A stretch of DNA of 64,000 nucleotides, from the NCBI GenBank assembly GCA_034687125.1, contig JAQGBZ010000133.1:62001-126000 (forward strand), written 5' to 3'. This document shows, in pieces, positions 27,293 through 42,000 of the stretch. This DNA is from Neelides folsomi (lineage: Eukaryota; Arthropoda; Collembola; Neelipleona; Neelidae). Under the pieces are notes generated by a model. That model saw only the letters and a program-made list of their open reading frames with translations, ran no database searches and was not told the origin of the DNA. Made by a program: the position numbers and the translations under genes. The number at the start of each line of letters is the position of its first letter. Positions within the stretch are counted from its first letter, which is position 1.

Positions 27293-28737
27293 TCATTTGT
27301 ACGCGTATTCGAATCCTTTGCCATTAGAGTATTTGAACAAGAATTCCTGTCCCACTGTGGAAGGCTCCAGGATCCCAAAATTTTCTTTGGGAATGACAAA
27401 GTTAGGGATTCCTACATGAAACCGACTCGTGTCACAAAGGCGAGTTGCAATTTGCCTCTTTCGAAAGTTGATGTCGGTCCATATACGGACGATCCCAACT
27501 GCTGGCTTTGATTGTGTAACAGATTCTACTGAAGGATTCAAAGGGAAAACGCTGACTTCTTCATTCAGGATCTCAACTGCTAAGCATCCTATAAAGTCAT
27601 TTAAATGTCATTCATCATTATCATTAATGTCAAAGTTTATAAAAGCTTTTAATTTTTACACACTCACAGCCCAATAAATAGATAAAACCATCATTTTTAT
27701 TTAAAAATAAAAAATGATTATTATAATGAACCACTATTTAATAGTTTTTTGATAATGAGTCAATAATGAAACATAAAAAATTATAATGATTAGACATAAG
27801 GCAGAATTCATGCAATTATAAAATATTTGAAATTCAATTTATACCTAATATCCGAACAAGGTTTTTCCTTTTGGTAGGGAAGACATAAAAGAAAATCCTT
27901 TGTTCTTTATCTTCATTTGAATCACTGTACAGACCCAATTCAGAGTCTAACCAAGCAAAAAAGTCTTTAAATCGATTGAGAATTTTCTTAGGGCCAAGGT
28001 TCGAAATCATCACAATGTAGCATCCGTCGGGAAATATATGCAAAATTTCCACATCTTTCCAAAGCTGGAATATAAACAAATTATTTAATTTTTAATCCAC
28101 GTCAATCAATCTCTAGAAATATTATATTATAATCCATATAAGAATAAAAGAACCAAATAATACTTTTTTATGACAATTCAGTGATAAAAATGATAATAAT
28201 TAGAATTGTTTTAATTATTTACAATATTAGTTTTGACAAAATTGTTTATAAAATACCGTAACGGTATGAAGGTTTTCAAGCCGATTATGAGCCTTCATGT
28301 GTTCTTTTTCATCTTCAGCGTCACCCGGCGAAAAAAGAAGACCACAATCAGTGCAGAGATTTGGTCCGAATTTCTTTTGGCCAGCATCCAATACACTCTG
28401 GGTTAATCCTTAAATCAAATAGTTCAAATAAATTATTTATCTTACTCATTTAATCAATATCATTGTAATAATTAATAACAAAGTAATAAATAAAATAAAG
28501 TATAATTCCTTTTTTTATTTCATAGACAATACCTTCAGGATCTCTGCTTGAAATCCGCATTTTCTTCCGTCTCGATTTGCATGTTTTTTGAACCTCATTA
28601 CTAAAAGTCTTGAACTCGCTCTGCTCTTGAGGCTTAAAGTTCTTTTGAAAAATTGGAAACAATTTGGGTTGTTTCTTTTGGTGAATGGGCAGTTTTATTT
28701 GTTCATCTACTTCCCCTCTAGTTGTACAATTATCCAT
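27293..28737 (-). CDS. Cohesin N-acetyltransferase Eco/ESCO, compact form, 4 exons, 290 aa
   Basis: Acetylates the SMC3 subunit of cohesin at replication forks to establish sister-chromatid cohesion in the nucleus. Exons in coding order: 28737-28533, 28408-28257, 28064-27845, 27588-27293 (phases 1, 0, 1; 873 nt including TGA). Visible: a basic N-terminal part with a FPIF patch near residue 31; the family signature LDAGQKKFGPNLC leading into a C2H2 zinc finger (C87, C90, H105, H109); then a GNAT domain from about 120, with PAVGIVRIW (221-229) and an acetyl-CoA loop RKRQIATRL (235-243). The length resembles yeast Eco1 (about 280) rather than the long animal proteins. Where human ESCO1/2 have FSDPT with a catalytic aspartate, this protein has ILEPS (Glu267). 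The start is the only good ATG before the conserved part. It is head to head with CSN2. Confidence 0.9.
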
Positions 28738-29126
28738 TGTATACACATTTAATGTATACAATACCCATTTATAAAAGTGCTATAATAATCGAAATTAAAT
28801 TCATTTTGTAACAAAGAGCAATAAACGTCATTAAATCATATCCCAATGTTGGGTAGATTTTAGAAGACACAAAAAGTTAAAGTATTTATATTTAACAAAA
28901 CGAGATCAAAGAGACCTAAATGAACTATTATTAACTTATTAAAAGTTAGTTACTTTTCTAGTTAATTAAAATAATTTAGTTTAACAAAGATAAATTAATA
29001 ATAATAAAGATAAAAAAGAATGGGGGAAAATTTGAATCCCCTCGCGCCACCGCCAATTGTGTGGATTCAAAGTAGAAATATGCGATATTTCTTTTACTTC
29101 ATTCATTCATAAACTCACTAACCAAG
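28738..29126. promoter_or_regulatory. Shared ESCO/CSN2 divergent promoter region
   Basis: Only 389 bp separate the two start codons, which face away from each other, so both promoters and both 5' untranslated regions must fit here unless upstream exons exist. The region is AT-rich except for a CpG-containing block near 29037-29053 (CCCCTCGCGCCACCGCC), close to the CSN2 start. No TATA box is convincing. Housekeeping genes with divergent shared promoters are common; co-regulation is inference. Confidence 0.6.
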
Positions 29127-31686
<2,560 letters not shown>

Positions 31687-31837
31687 ATGAATTTTATCTA
31701 TTCCGCTATTCACTGATACAATTTCCATTTTTATCTATCCTTTTCAACTTGTAATTGTAATAAGAAGTGTTCGTTAAAATGAATAATTTGTAATGAGCAC
31801 TTATACTTATCTTGTGCTCTCAAAATTTTAGCTGTTC

Positions 31838-31843
31838 AATAAA
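31838..31843 (+). terminator. Poly(A) signal of CSN2
   Basis: An exact AATAAA lies about 150 nt after the CSN2 stop, followed by an AT-rich stretch. The position fits a short 3' untranslated region. Confidence 0.65.
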
Positions 31844-33088
31844 GTTCCAATTTATCCACTTGGTCTTTTATTAGTTTTTCAAATGTGACGCAAAAATTTA
31901 AACGCATTGTGAAACGAGTTTCGTTTATCATTACATAACTCTAATATAAATGAACTTGCACTTGTCATTAAGTTTAGAATGAAATGACATTTTTGCAATA
32001 TTAACTTTTTATGAATAGATACGACGCATTTATTTGACCTTCAAGTCTTTTATTCCAATTTTATACTTTATTGTCGGATTTTAGCATTGAAAAGGCTCAA
32101 CGTGCGCAGAGGTGGACAATAATTCAGCAATGGTATATTGGCATAGGCATTCATTCATGATTTCATGAGGTGGACAAATTAAAATTTGAGATTCGTGAGT
32201 ATTTAACCTAATCAACCTGTCAGTAAAATTATAATATAATTTTATCATTTAGGACTTGGATCAAATGGAAATGGGTGGTCTATACATCATCACAAATCTC
32301 TTTCTTGATTGTTTTATTCTCCAACTTGTAAATTTTTTATCGTAAAAAGTGAAGGCAAAGGGAATGACGTTCTCGTTTTGACGTAATAAAATGCGCCGAG
32401 ATCTTGCGCCTTCTCCCTTGTTCAACTTTCCCCCACGATGTTCTCCGTATTTGACAGCTGAGAGAACTTAAAGGGTTCATTGTTCAATTTAATTCCATTT
32501 AATCACTCTTGTAAATTAATACATTGAAGTGGGAAGGTCTACAAAGGTCAATTAAGGATTTGCTAAAGCTTACATCGTTTAAATCATTTCTTACGTATTT
32601 TATAATTGGAGACAAAGAAGGGAAAGTTGGGTCAGACTCTAGGTTGACTCTGTGGGTCGTAGTAGGTGTGATAAAAAGTGTCAGTTGGAAAGAAATTCAC
32701 AAATCAATTTGATCGGGAATTTAGTTAGAAATTGCTATCCAAACTGTAGTTATCTCTTCCATCGACTTCCTAATTTCTTTATTGCCTTCATTGGGTAAGT
32801 CATTTCCTATTTTAAAATATTTCCACTCTCGTATTAGACTTTTAAATTGAGAAGATTGGCAATTAGGAGCAATAAACATGGAATAATTTTCATCTTTATT
32901 TTGATTCCTTGGCCAGTTATTGAGCTAATGTAGTTGTATTTACCATTTACATTCATTATTTATAAATGTCAAACGAAGGGGAATGTAATTGTTTGTTATT
33001 TATTAGGTATTGAAGAAAAGAGAAGGTTGTTTAAAGTTGGGAAAGGGTTGTTCACAAGTGAAACTCTCCATCTGTTTGGTCATTTTTA
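31844..33088. other. Spacer between CSN2 and FNDC3, with the FNDC3 distal promoter presumably inside
   Basis: No coding region is recognised. It must contain the transcription start and 5' untranslated part of the upstream FNDC3 first exon, because a TGA lies in frame just before that exon's ATG (33059-33061). A TATAAATG at 32961-32968 is a possible but unconfirmed TATA box. GAGGTGGACAA occurs twice, at 32109-32119 and 32167-32177. Confidence 0.45.
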
Positions 33089-36000
33089 ATGAAACTAGTA
33101 GGACTAAACACGAGTGAAGACCATAATGAAGATCTTCTTGACATTAATGAAGAAGTCGAAGTTGAAATTCCAAACAATGACAAGATGTTAACTTCACGGT
33201 TCACCGACGGCACTCTCTCTAACAAATCTGTTATAGAGGCACCTGACACCCCCGCTCCGAAATGTAACATTGAACAGCAGGTGGGTCAAAAAATTGAGAA
33301 TGGTGAGGATGAAATTCTCAAAGAAGTGAAAACAGTTCTTGGTGCTTATGATCATGTGGAAGAGGAAACTAAAAATGAAGATAGTCAAGTTCAGGATTCC
33401 GGAGAGCTAATCCAAGTTGCTGAGTCCAAACCCGACGAATCTGAACAAAATCCAGAGGAAGAATTAAAACAAGAATCATGTGAGGAATCAAGTGAAAACG
33501 AAAAGTCCAAAGACATCCCCGAATTGGAAAACAATGGAGAAAATTACAAAGTTGAACCTGAAAATGCCAATCCGGACAATTCCAAAGAAGAAATAAATGA
33601 AACCAAGATTGAAGAGGAACCTTCAATTTTAATTCCATTCAAGCCTGAGATTGAACAATGCGAAGAACCTGCGGACAAAAAGGACGAAGGGGTCAAAAAA
33701 TCCAATGAAGTGGAAAGGAACAACAACAACAACAATGAGAATGACGAGACTTCCGAACAAAATCCCCCAGTCGACCAAGTGAACGATGTGATCGATGAAT
33801 TGAAAACGGAGAAAGCGGAGGAAAAGCCCGAGGTTGAAAGCGTTCCAAAGGGAGATTTGCCCAAAAAAATGCCCGGGATTCATTGTCCGTCGACCAAGCC
33901 GCGGATGAGCGTTCCAACCAATGGGAGTTACAATCATCATCATCACCACCACCATCACCATAATCACAACATGCAACTCGGGCCGCAGTATTTCCCCAAT
34001 CATGGAGGTCACCATCATCCCCATTCCGGTGGTTTCCAACCGCCGTTTGGATTCCCCTTCAACGACGGGAAGTTTGAAGTTTCCTGGCCTCAGTTTCCTC
34101 CGCCACATCTTCCTCCTCTTCCGGTCCCAATGGGGCCATCTCAACCTACGCCTCTGCCCACTGCTCTCTACCCGCTCCCGTTCGATCCAAATTACCTCCC
34201 GGCCATTCTGCCGTCTCTGCCCCCGACGAGCCAAAGCAGCGGCTATTCGACAGCTGGACACTCAAGATCTTCATCACCAATGGCTCCTGTCAACATTCAG
34301 GGCCAACCGCTCATTGCAATTGATGGAAACAATCAGATGGGAAATGGGAATTTGCTCCCTCCGCCAGTCTCCTCAACTGGGTCGGGTCCTAATCCGAGTT
34401 TCATCCTCGCGGCCCCGTCAAACGAACTCTCCGGTTTCCCAAACTTCACAACTATTCCTGGGCAATTTATGATTTACTTTCACATCAATCCGAGTGTAGC
34501 TGTCAGCTTCTACGTCGGAGCCGATCAATTTCAAATCATTAAAGGTAAACTGACTTTCTTTCAAAATCCTTCACAAACATCCTAGCTTGCTAAAGTTTAA
34601 GCTTTGTAACTTTAAGCAAATAAGCCTTAATAAGTTTGAGTTGAAAAGTTAAAATCGAAACTTTAAGCAAATAAGCCTTTAGCCTTAGTAAGTTTGAGTT
34701 GAAAAGTTAAAATCGAAACTTTAAACCAATTAGTTAAATTCATCAAATGTTTGAAGAATGCATTTGGATTTCATATGCTCATTTTCTTCTATTAGCATTC
34801 ACCATTTAAATTGTCTTTCTTCAGTTCATTTAACCATTCAATCAATATTGCACAAGCTATTCAATAGCATTTGTAAAATTCAATAATGATCTTAATAACT
34901 TATAATATTTATTTGTTTATTAATATTGACAATAACTATTGTTGAATCCATTTATCTAACTTTGAATGACAATTGACAATGACAAATAATCGGAGGCTAA
35001 AAATAAGCCATTAAAAATATTGAAGGAAATCGACAATCGCGAATCCTGTTCACGTGCACAATATAACTTAGGCTAGAAAAACATAAAGGGAAATACAAAG
35101 TATGTTTATATTCATAACAAAATCATAAAAATGCAATTCAGCAATAGCGAATAAAGTCAAGCTTGATGAAATTTTTTATCTTTTGCTGGCCCACGTCATC
35201 ACGTCATTCACTTACTTGCTCTTGCTTACTTAGTGACTCAAACCTTTGAAAGTTTAATACATAATTTAAAACGATCATAAAATGACACTAATTACACACT
35301 AAAGAATTATATATTATTTTCTATTGATAATTTTATTAGTATACAAAAACAAATAAAGTCATTTCATTGGCATTTACTTTCATAGTATTCGGTGAGCTAA
35401 AGAGAATTGTCCAAACACATACTCTAATATGTATTTTTTCATACATATGACATGAGATCATATTTAAGATGTATGGATTTTATATGTTTTGATTTTACTC
35501 AATTCAACTTTATAGATTTATCAATGGCTTTACAATAACAGTTAAAAACACAATATGTTTATAAACATTAAGCAATTAAAAATCATATACACGTTTGCTA
35601 ACAATTGGCGTTACAAATGTTTGATCGTATAATTCGTTCTCGTGCTTAATTTTCATTAAATGTTGTCCAATAGTAGTTCAACTTTAATTAGAACAAACAT
35701 AAGAGATTCGATGGAGAGTTCATATTCTTCCTATTAAAGTTATTTACTTTTCTCAATTTTAAAAGATTTCTTAGAACGAGAGTTCATGAGGTGGCCTAGT
35801 TTATCTTTCCGCACAAATAATCCTAAATATACAACGCTAATGAATGAAGGCAAGGAACTGAATTTGATAATTATTTTCCTTGACTCCTTAATTGTCCTTA
35901 CGATGATCAGATAAAAGCTGACTGAATCAAAAGATGCAAACTAAAGAACCCTTTGCCATTTCAAAGCAAGGGCAATAGGGATTTGGGTTGGGTTTTGGTT

Positions 36001-39000
36001 GTTGGGTGCAGTTGAACATTGAATTGAACTTATTAAATTCAAGTCAATAAATAATGACAAAGGTATTATAATATACATAGTTAGGAGTTGCATAGGATGA
36101 TGTTAAAAAGGATATTGAGAATGCAAATTTTAGATTGCATTTTATTTATTTGAAACAAACATGACTTTTTACTTGTTCGAATCTTCCTATTTTGGCCTCT
36201 AGCTTTTTTAATTAGAGACATGGAATATATCCTCATGTAATATTGATAATCTATATAAGTACCATACTTTCGTAACATGGGCTAATTGGCTATATCACTG
36301 TACAATATTCCATACATTTAGGTATTTATTTTGTATTTAGATAATTTTGAAATTCAAATGATCATTTCATGTATAAAAATCCAACGAGCTTTTGTTTGTC
36401 TGATCATCTTGTATTTAGACGAACTAATTTGGATTTCCATAATGAATTCATTTAGATCAAATCAAAGTTCAATAGTTTGAAGAAATGTCTCGAGTTTTTT
36501 GATGTGTGTAAGATAATAATTAATATAAAAAGTTCTTATCCTTCAATCAATTGAATTCGGTCAACTTATTAGAGAAGGACTACAATTACCCAATGATTAG
36601 ATATAACGAATGTGATGGAAATTAAATTAGAATGAGGACGATGTTTTTATCTCTTATAAAGAACTCATTTTGTGGAGTTGAGGGAGCAATTAAAACCATT
36701 TTGGAGATGTTGTATGGAGATGTTGTTTGGAGGACCAAAGCTGGTTTGCTATGATTTACCCATTGTTAATTGTTTGTGAACAGAAGAGGAGAAAGGTAGT
36801 AGAACAATGTGAGTGAATGTCACATATTCAGATTCCTATCTTGTTGAGTTCATGGACATTCGCAAGCAGAGGATTGTGCTCTGCTAACTATCAATATTTC
36901 CCACGCACACAGGACGATCCAAGGACGACCGAATCTGAGGAAATACTCAGGATTTTCATATTCATTTTTATATTCATAATTTTCCATTCTTTTGGGATTG
37001 TAATGGAACAGAATAATATTGTATAATGAAATGAGTCGGATGGAGTCGTTGTTCTCTTCAATACTCCAGCTATTTATTCCAACCATTCACTCCTTTGTGG
37101 ATGGAAGCATTTGCTTTTAAACACATTCTTTCCGAGTCCACTGCCTTCCACTCACGTACTACAGCGGAATTTGTCGTTAATTATTACTCATTCCATTCTT
37201 GACTGTAATTCACCAATGTAGTAATAGGATAATTCATATAATAACTGAATCTATGTAATATTACACATGTACCGGCTAAGACAATTTGCTTACCTATATA
37301 ATGATGTACTTTGGCCATTTATTCCAACTAATGTGCTAAAGTATCAATATCAATTTTTTTCTTTACAAAAAAGCCTTTTCTGCGTTCATACGGATAGGTA
37401 TTATAGTAGGTACATAAAAAATAATAAAGTATGAATTAATGTTAATGATTTCTTACATATTTAGCAGTTAGAGTCTTTTTTTGCTAAAACCTGATGAACA
37501 CTCACGAACTTAAAAGCTATGGCCCTTTCTTGCTCTAAATCATTTACGCCGCAATTAATTGCCATTCTTTTTCCATAAAAATATAATTAATTTAGTAAGC
37601 TTGTGGGAGAAATTGAGGTAAAGTCGAGAAACTCTTACATGTCATTTACGATTTGATTCTATTAGATAATATTAGGTGGAGTATTATTATTAGGACATTT
37701 GTATTTAAAAGACAGTTTTCAAAAGTGTATTCTTTTACCAGTCCCGTGTCTAGGGTATAGAAGGGAAAATTTAAAGAATTTGCATCTATGTAAGTGGAAA
37801 ATTGAAAGCAATTTATTAAAACATCCATAACCAATTGATGCTCGTAGTCTTTTCCCGTTTACTTCCTGGTTAAAAGAAGGTTGTTAAAAAGTAAATTGCG
37901 ACTTGCTTCAGACTCCAAACCGCCACCATTTCCTCACATAGTGAAAATGTAATGAGGGATGAAGGGAAGCGATTTGAGGTAAGCTCCTCCACATCAAAAC
38001 TCAACCATTGTTCCTCTAAATGAACCTGCGTTAACGCGGAATTTCAAATACTTATATAGCGAAAGTGTAAACGAAATTATCTTGTGTATAGTCACTGACG
38101 AGTGAGTGAACACCATAATGCATTATAGCCCCCGACTCTGCATTCCATCAAACTCTTGCAATTCGTCTTCTTTTTTTATAAAGTACAAGATCTCTGGTAG
38201 GTGGTGTAAGAGCCTTTTCATCCCACTTCTACGTAAATTCTCTTCACGAGAGTTTTTAGAATGGAAAGAATTTATTTGCTTTTTTTGGCCCTTTACAAAA
38301 TTCCGAATTGCTACTTGAATACAAAATTGACATCAAAGTGTTCATGTTCTGTTATATGTAGAGTCTAACAAGATATTACATATTCTGTTTTTAATTATTA
38401 AGTTAATGATATTTTCCATCCTGTTAGACATTTTGAATATCTTTATTGTTCAATTAGTGACAGTTGTAGATAAATGTAGGGGTTTCTCCAATTTCACAAA
38501 AAAGATAAATAGCATAATAGGATTTGACATTGTTTTTTATATTTGAGTTTATCATTTTTCTAATTAATAGTTTGTAATTTGAATTTTAAAAATTATTTTT
38601 TGATGGTTTTCTAATGATCCTCATTAAAGAATGAATGGGTGGATTGTTTGTTCAATTATCTTGTCCTCTCTCGTTAAACGTTCTGTTCCTAACTTGTATT
38701 TGGCGCAAGGGGTTGGAAAATTATTTATGTATGTAGGAGGTTCATTAAACAATGGGAGAAGGTAAATAAATGTGGAGTATTGTGGAAGTTGGGGAAGAGA
38801 CAATGTATATTTGGAATGCCACAGATATTTCCGCCACCTCACCATCCATAAATGATTTTATTTATTCATCTATGTACTCTCCTACATTGTTAACCAAGAA
38901 CCTCTGGAATTAGTTGTTGATAATCTTCATCCCTCTTCATCTTAACAAATATAGATCTATTATACATATAAGTAAATGAAGGGAGATCTTTGAGTATTTG

Positions 39001-42000
39001 ACACGTCATGAGAGTGTTTTAATAACGCCTAATTCCAACTGTTTGTCCTTTCATGTCTCATATAATGAGTTGACAACAATAGGGGATCAGTCAAACTTAT
39101 AACTATTTTGAGTGCAAACACCATCTCAAGATAAACTAGTTAAATAATTTATTCGTTGGAATGTAGTGTAAAAGGCACGAAGAGAATTTAACCAACTCTT
39201 AATTATTTGTGTGCATAGAGTTGATGTCATTCTGGAAGCGCTGCTTGAATATGTTATTTAATTGTTGGGGAATTTGAATTCAAAATGTTATTACTGAATT
39301 TGTAATGCATAGAATTGAATAAACTTATTTTTAATTCCAATTATATTTTTAGACTAAATTCCGAATATTTTAATTTGTTTTAAATGTAGATTATAATATA
39401 GGATTCATCATATTACAATATATGAATTTATTTTTGTCATGGTATTTAGTTTTGTAATAATTATTATTACTTTTATTTTGTTCAGAACGAATTTTGAACT
39501 GTGGATCAAATCAGTAATCATTGACGGTCATATAAAATAATGATGATAATACCGTTAGTTGAGAGGACAAATTATTTTTATACTTTACAATTAGTTAGTG
39601 TTCAATACCTACCTGTATATTGAAATTGGGGAATGTGCAAATATGTGCATATTGCATCAATTCGCATTCACCGATATTTTGTAAACGATAATTTAAAGTC
39701 CGCAATAGTTTTGTTTGGTTAACCATACATATTATATTTGTTTCCTTTACATATATGAGATTAATTGAAAAAAGTGGATGTAATCAGGCTCATTGGACCA
39801 TTAGCTATTTGCTCTATTTTGGGTTTATTTTATAACAAAAAAAGTAAAAGATATCTAACTGCAGTCCATTTATTGTTGCACATTGTTCCAATGGTGTTTT
39901 GAGTATATGGATTAGATTGGAAATTCAAATTGACCCTAAAACAAAGTTTCATTCTGCATAATGTTTTATCCTTCGTGTTTGTCATTGAAGGTTTTTGGCG
40001 TTCTCTTACTTAGATGGCCTAAACTCATTGTGGTAAATTTAATCATATGCAAAATCTGCGTAGCTAGCTTGACATGGTCGAGTGAATCGTGTCATGGAAC
40101 TCTTTGTTGTGAGATAAGAGAATCCCACAGAGTTCATCCCAATGAAGGTGGGATATTTACCTATGTATTATAAAGTAAACTCGAATAATACTGATAGACT
40201 TAACAAACACAAGTTGGGAATTAATAATTAATTTTAAGTGGACAAAATAAAAGGGTAAATTATAGAAAGACAAATGCAAATAATGTGGGTCGGGATTCGG
40301 AGTCTTTCGTTTTGAGTTATTGGATTCCGTTTAGCACATTTTAACACAGCAACCATTCTTGTACAAGTTATATAAGCTATACTCACCTACTACTTATATT
40401 ACACACCCACATTAATCACCAGGTTCCTGGAAAACTTTGGATTCATATATTACATTTGCGTCATTCGGGCTTTCAAACTTGTTTTCTCTTTAATAGGCTA
40501 AAAATAGGTAAGGAGGTAGGGTTTTTCGCATACAGAATGCAACGCACAGCATAAATATATTTAAAACGTGTTCTCTTGTGGTATCACATATTAAAATTAA
40601 ATCTATAATGGTCCACTGTGATTAGGGATAGAAAGATAGAGAGATTTATAAGACTTATGAAAGGAGGAAGAGTCAAAGGCAATTTGCTTAACTTTCTAAA
40701 CTTGAGCCTATAGAAAAATTGAATGAGAAATGAAATGTACCATGTTAGACGAAGAAGTGTACCTGAGGTTTTTATAAGTATTTATATATGAGCATTTCTT
40801 TATTATGATCATTATTCCCTTTTGTGCTAATTCATATAAATAATACATTTAAGTATATTGAACACGTAGGGTTTGTTATTCAAGACCAATTTTCCTTTTT
40901 TAATGTTTTTGTTCGAGTTTAGAAATTAGGATTTAGCAGAATTAAATAAATAGTTCAAGTCTCTTTATTTTCATATTGAGAAATTGGATTCGGGTTTGAC
41001 TTCATTTGAGGAAAGTTGATGGCGGATGTGGAAACTCTTCTTTTTTGTTCTTCCATTTAAGCCTGGTTTGATGAAATGGTTTTTAAAAACAACTGCGTAG
41101 AACAAATGGGACTTGGCAAATAAATTAATTTTAAAAGAGGAAGAAACGCCTAAAGCACAATGATCTCTTTGTTTGAGATCAACCATTGAAAGATCTCGTG
41201 CGTGAGGTAACGCAAAGTGGAGATACTGAACTTTAAAAAGCCAAAAGGAAAATTAACTAGAATCAAGTTTGTGTACTTATAAAAACATTACCTAAAGTAC
41301 ACATTTCACATGTATGATTTATTTAAAATATTCTATATTTTATTACTTATTTGTTTTGATCATAAAAAGCAAAATCTTGTTCTGAATGCGAGTTTTTTCT
41401 GTTTGCGCCTATAAACCCAACTTCCAATTTTTCCTTACATTAACAACTTTTTATTATTTGTATTTATTAGGTACATTATTGTGTATTGTGGTGGGGTATT
41501 TACTTCATTTACTTGTGGTGTACAATTTAATATCATTGTGGCTTTTTAATTGATTAATGGATAAATGGTTATACGAGACAAAGTTCGGGGAAATATGAAA
41601 GTGAACGAAGATTGACATGCATGTGCTTACGAGAGAGTTAGAAATCCAAAGTTTCAAATTGAGCAGATGAATGATTGAACGAGATGCACTTTGCCATTTT
41701 TGCGAAACATGAAATTACATAGAAATTGAATATAACTTATTACTTTCAGTGTGGGGCTTTACTTTCAGTGTGAAAGTGGAGGATCATTAAGTGTCTGGAA
41801 TAAGTAATAAGAAAAGATCAGTCTAAATGTCTTTTTTTTTGTTGAGGGCCGAAAGTCGGACGAGGTGATAAATGGCGCACAAATGAAATTGTTGCGAACG
41901 TTGCAGATATTTGAATACCCTTGACATTGCAAATGGAGTGTTGGAGTTTGGCAAATCTTCAAAAAGTTCAAAAGCGTCTATTTAGTCTAGGTAGCTTTTA

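Noticed and set aside
29015-29053. tRNA-like 3' part: GGGG and CCCC arms around a TTTGAATC loop followed by GCGCCACC
   Set aside because: There is no A box, anticodon arm or acceptor 5' strand upstream; it is AT-rich promoter sequence of CSN2. Probably coincidence or at most a decayed SINE trace.
33629-34261. Long minus-strand open frame of about 210 codons
   Set aside because: Lies fully antisense to FNDC3 exon 1. It arises from that exon's low stop density and repeats, and its residues are low-complexity and unlike any family.
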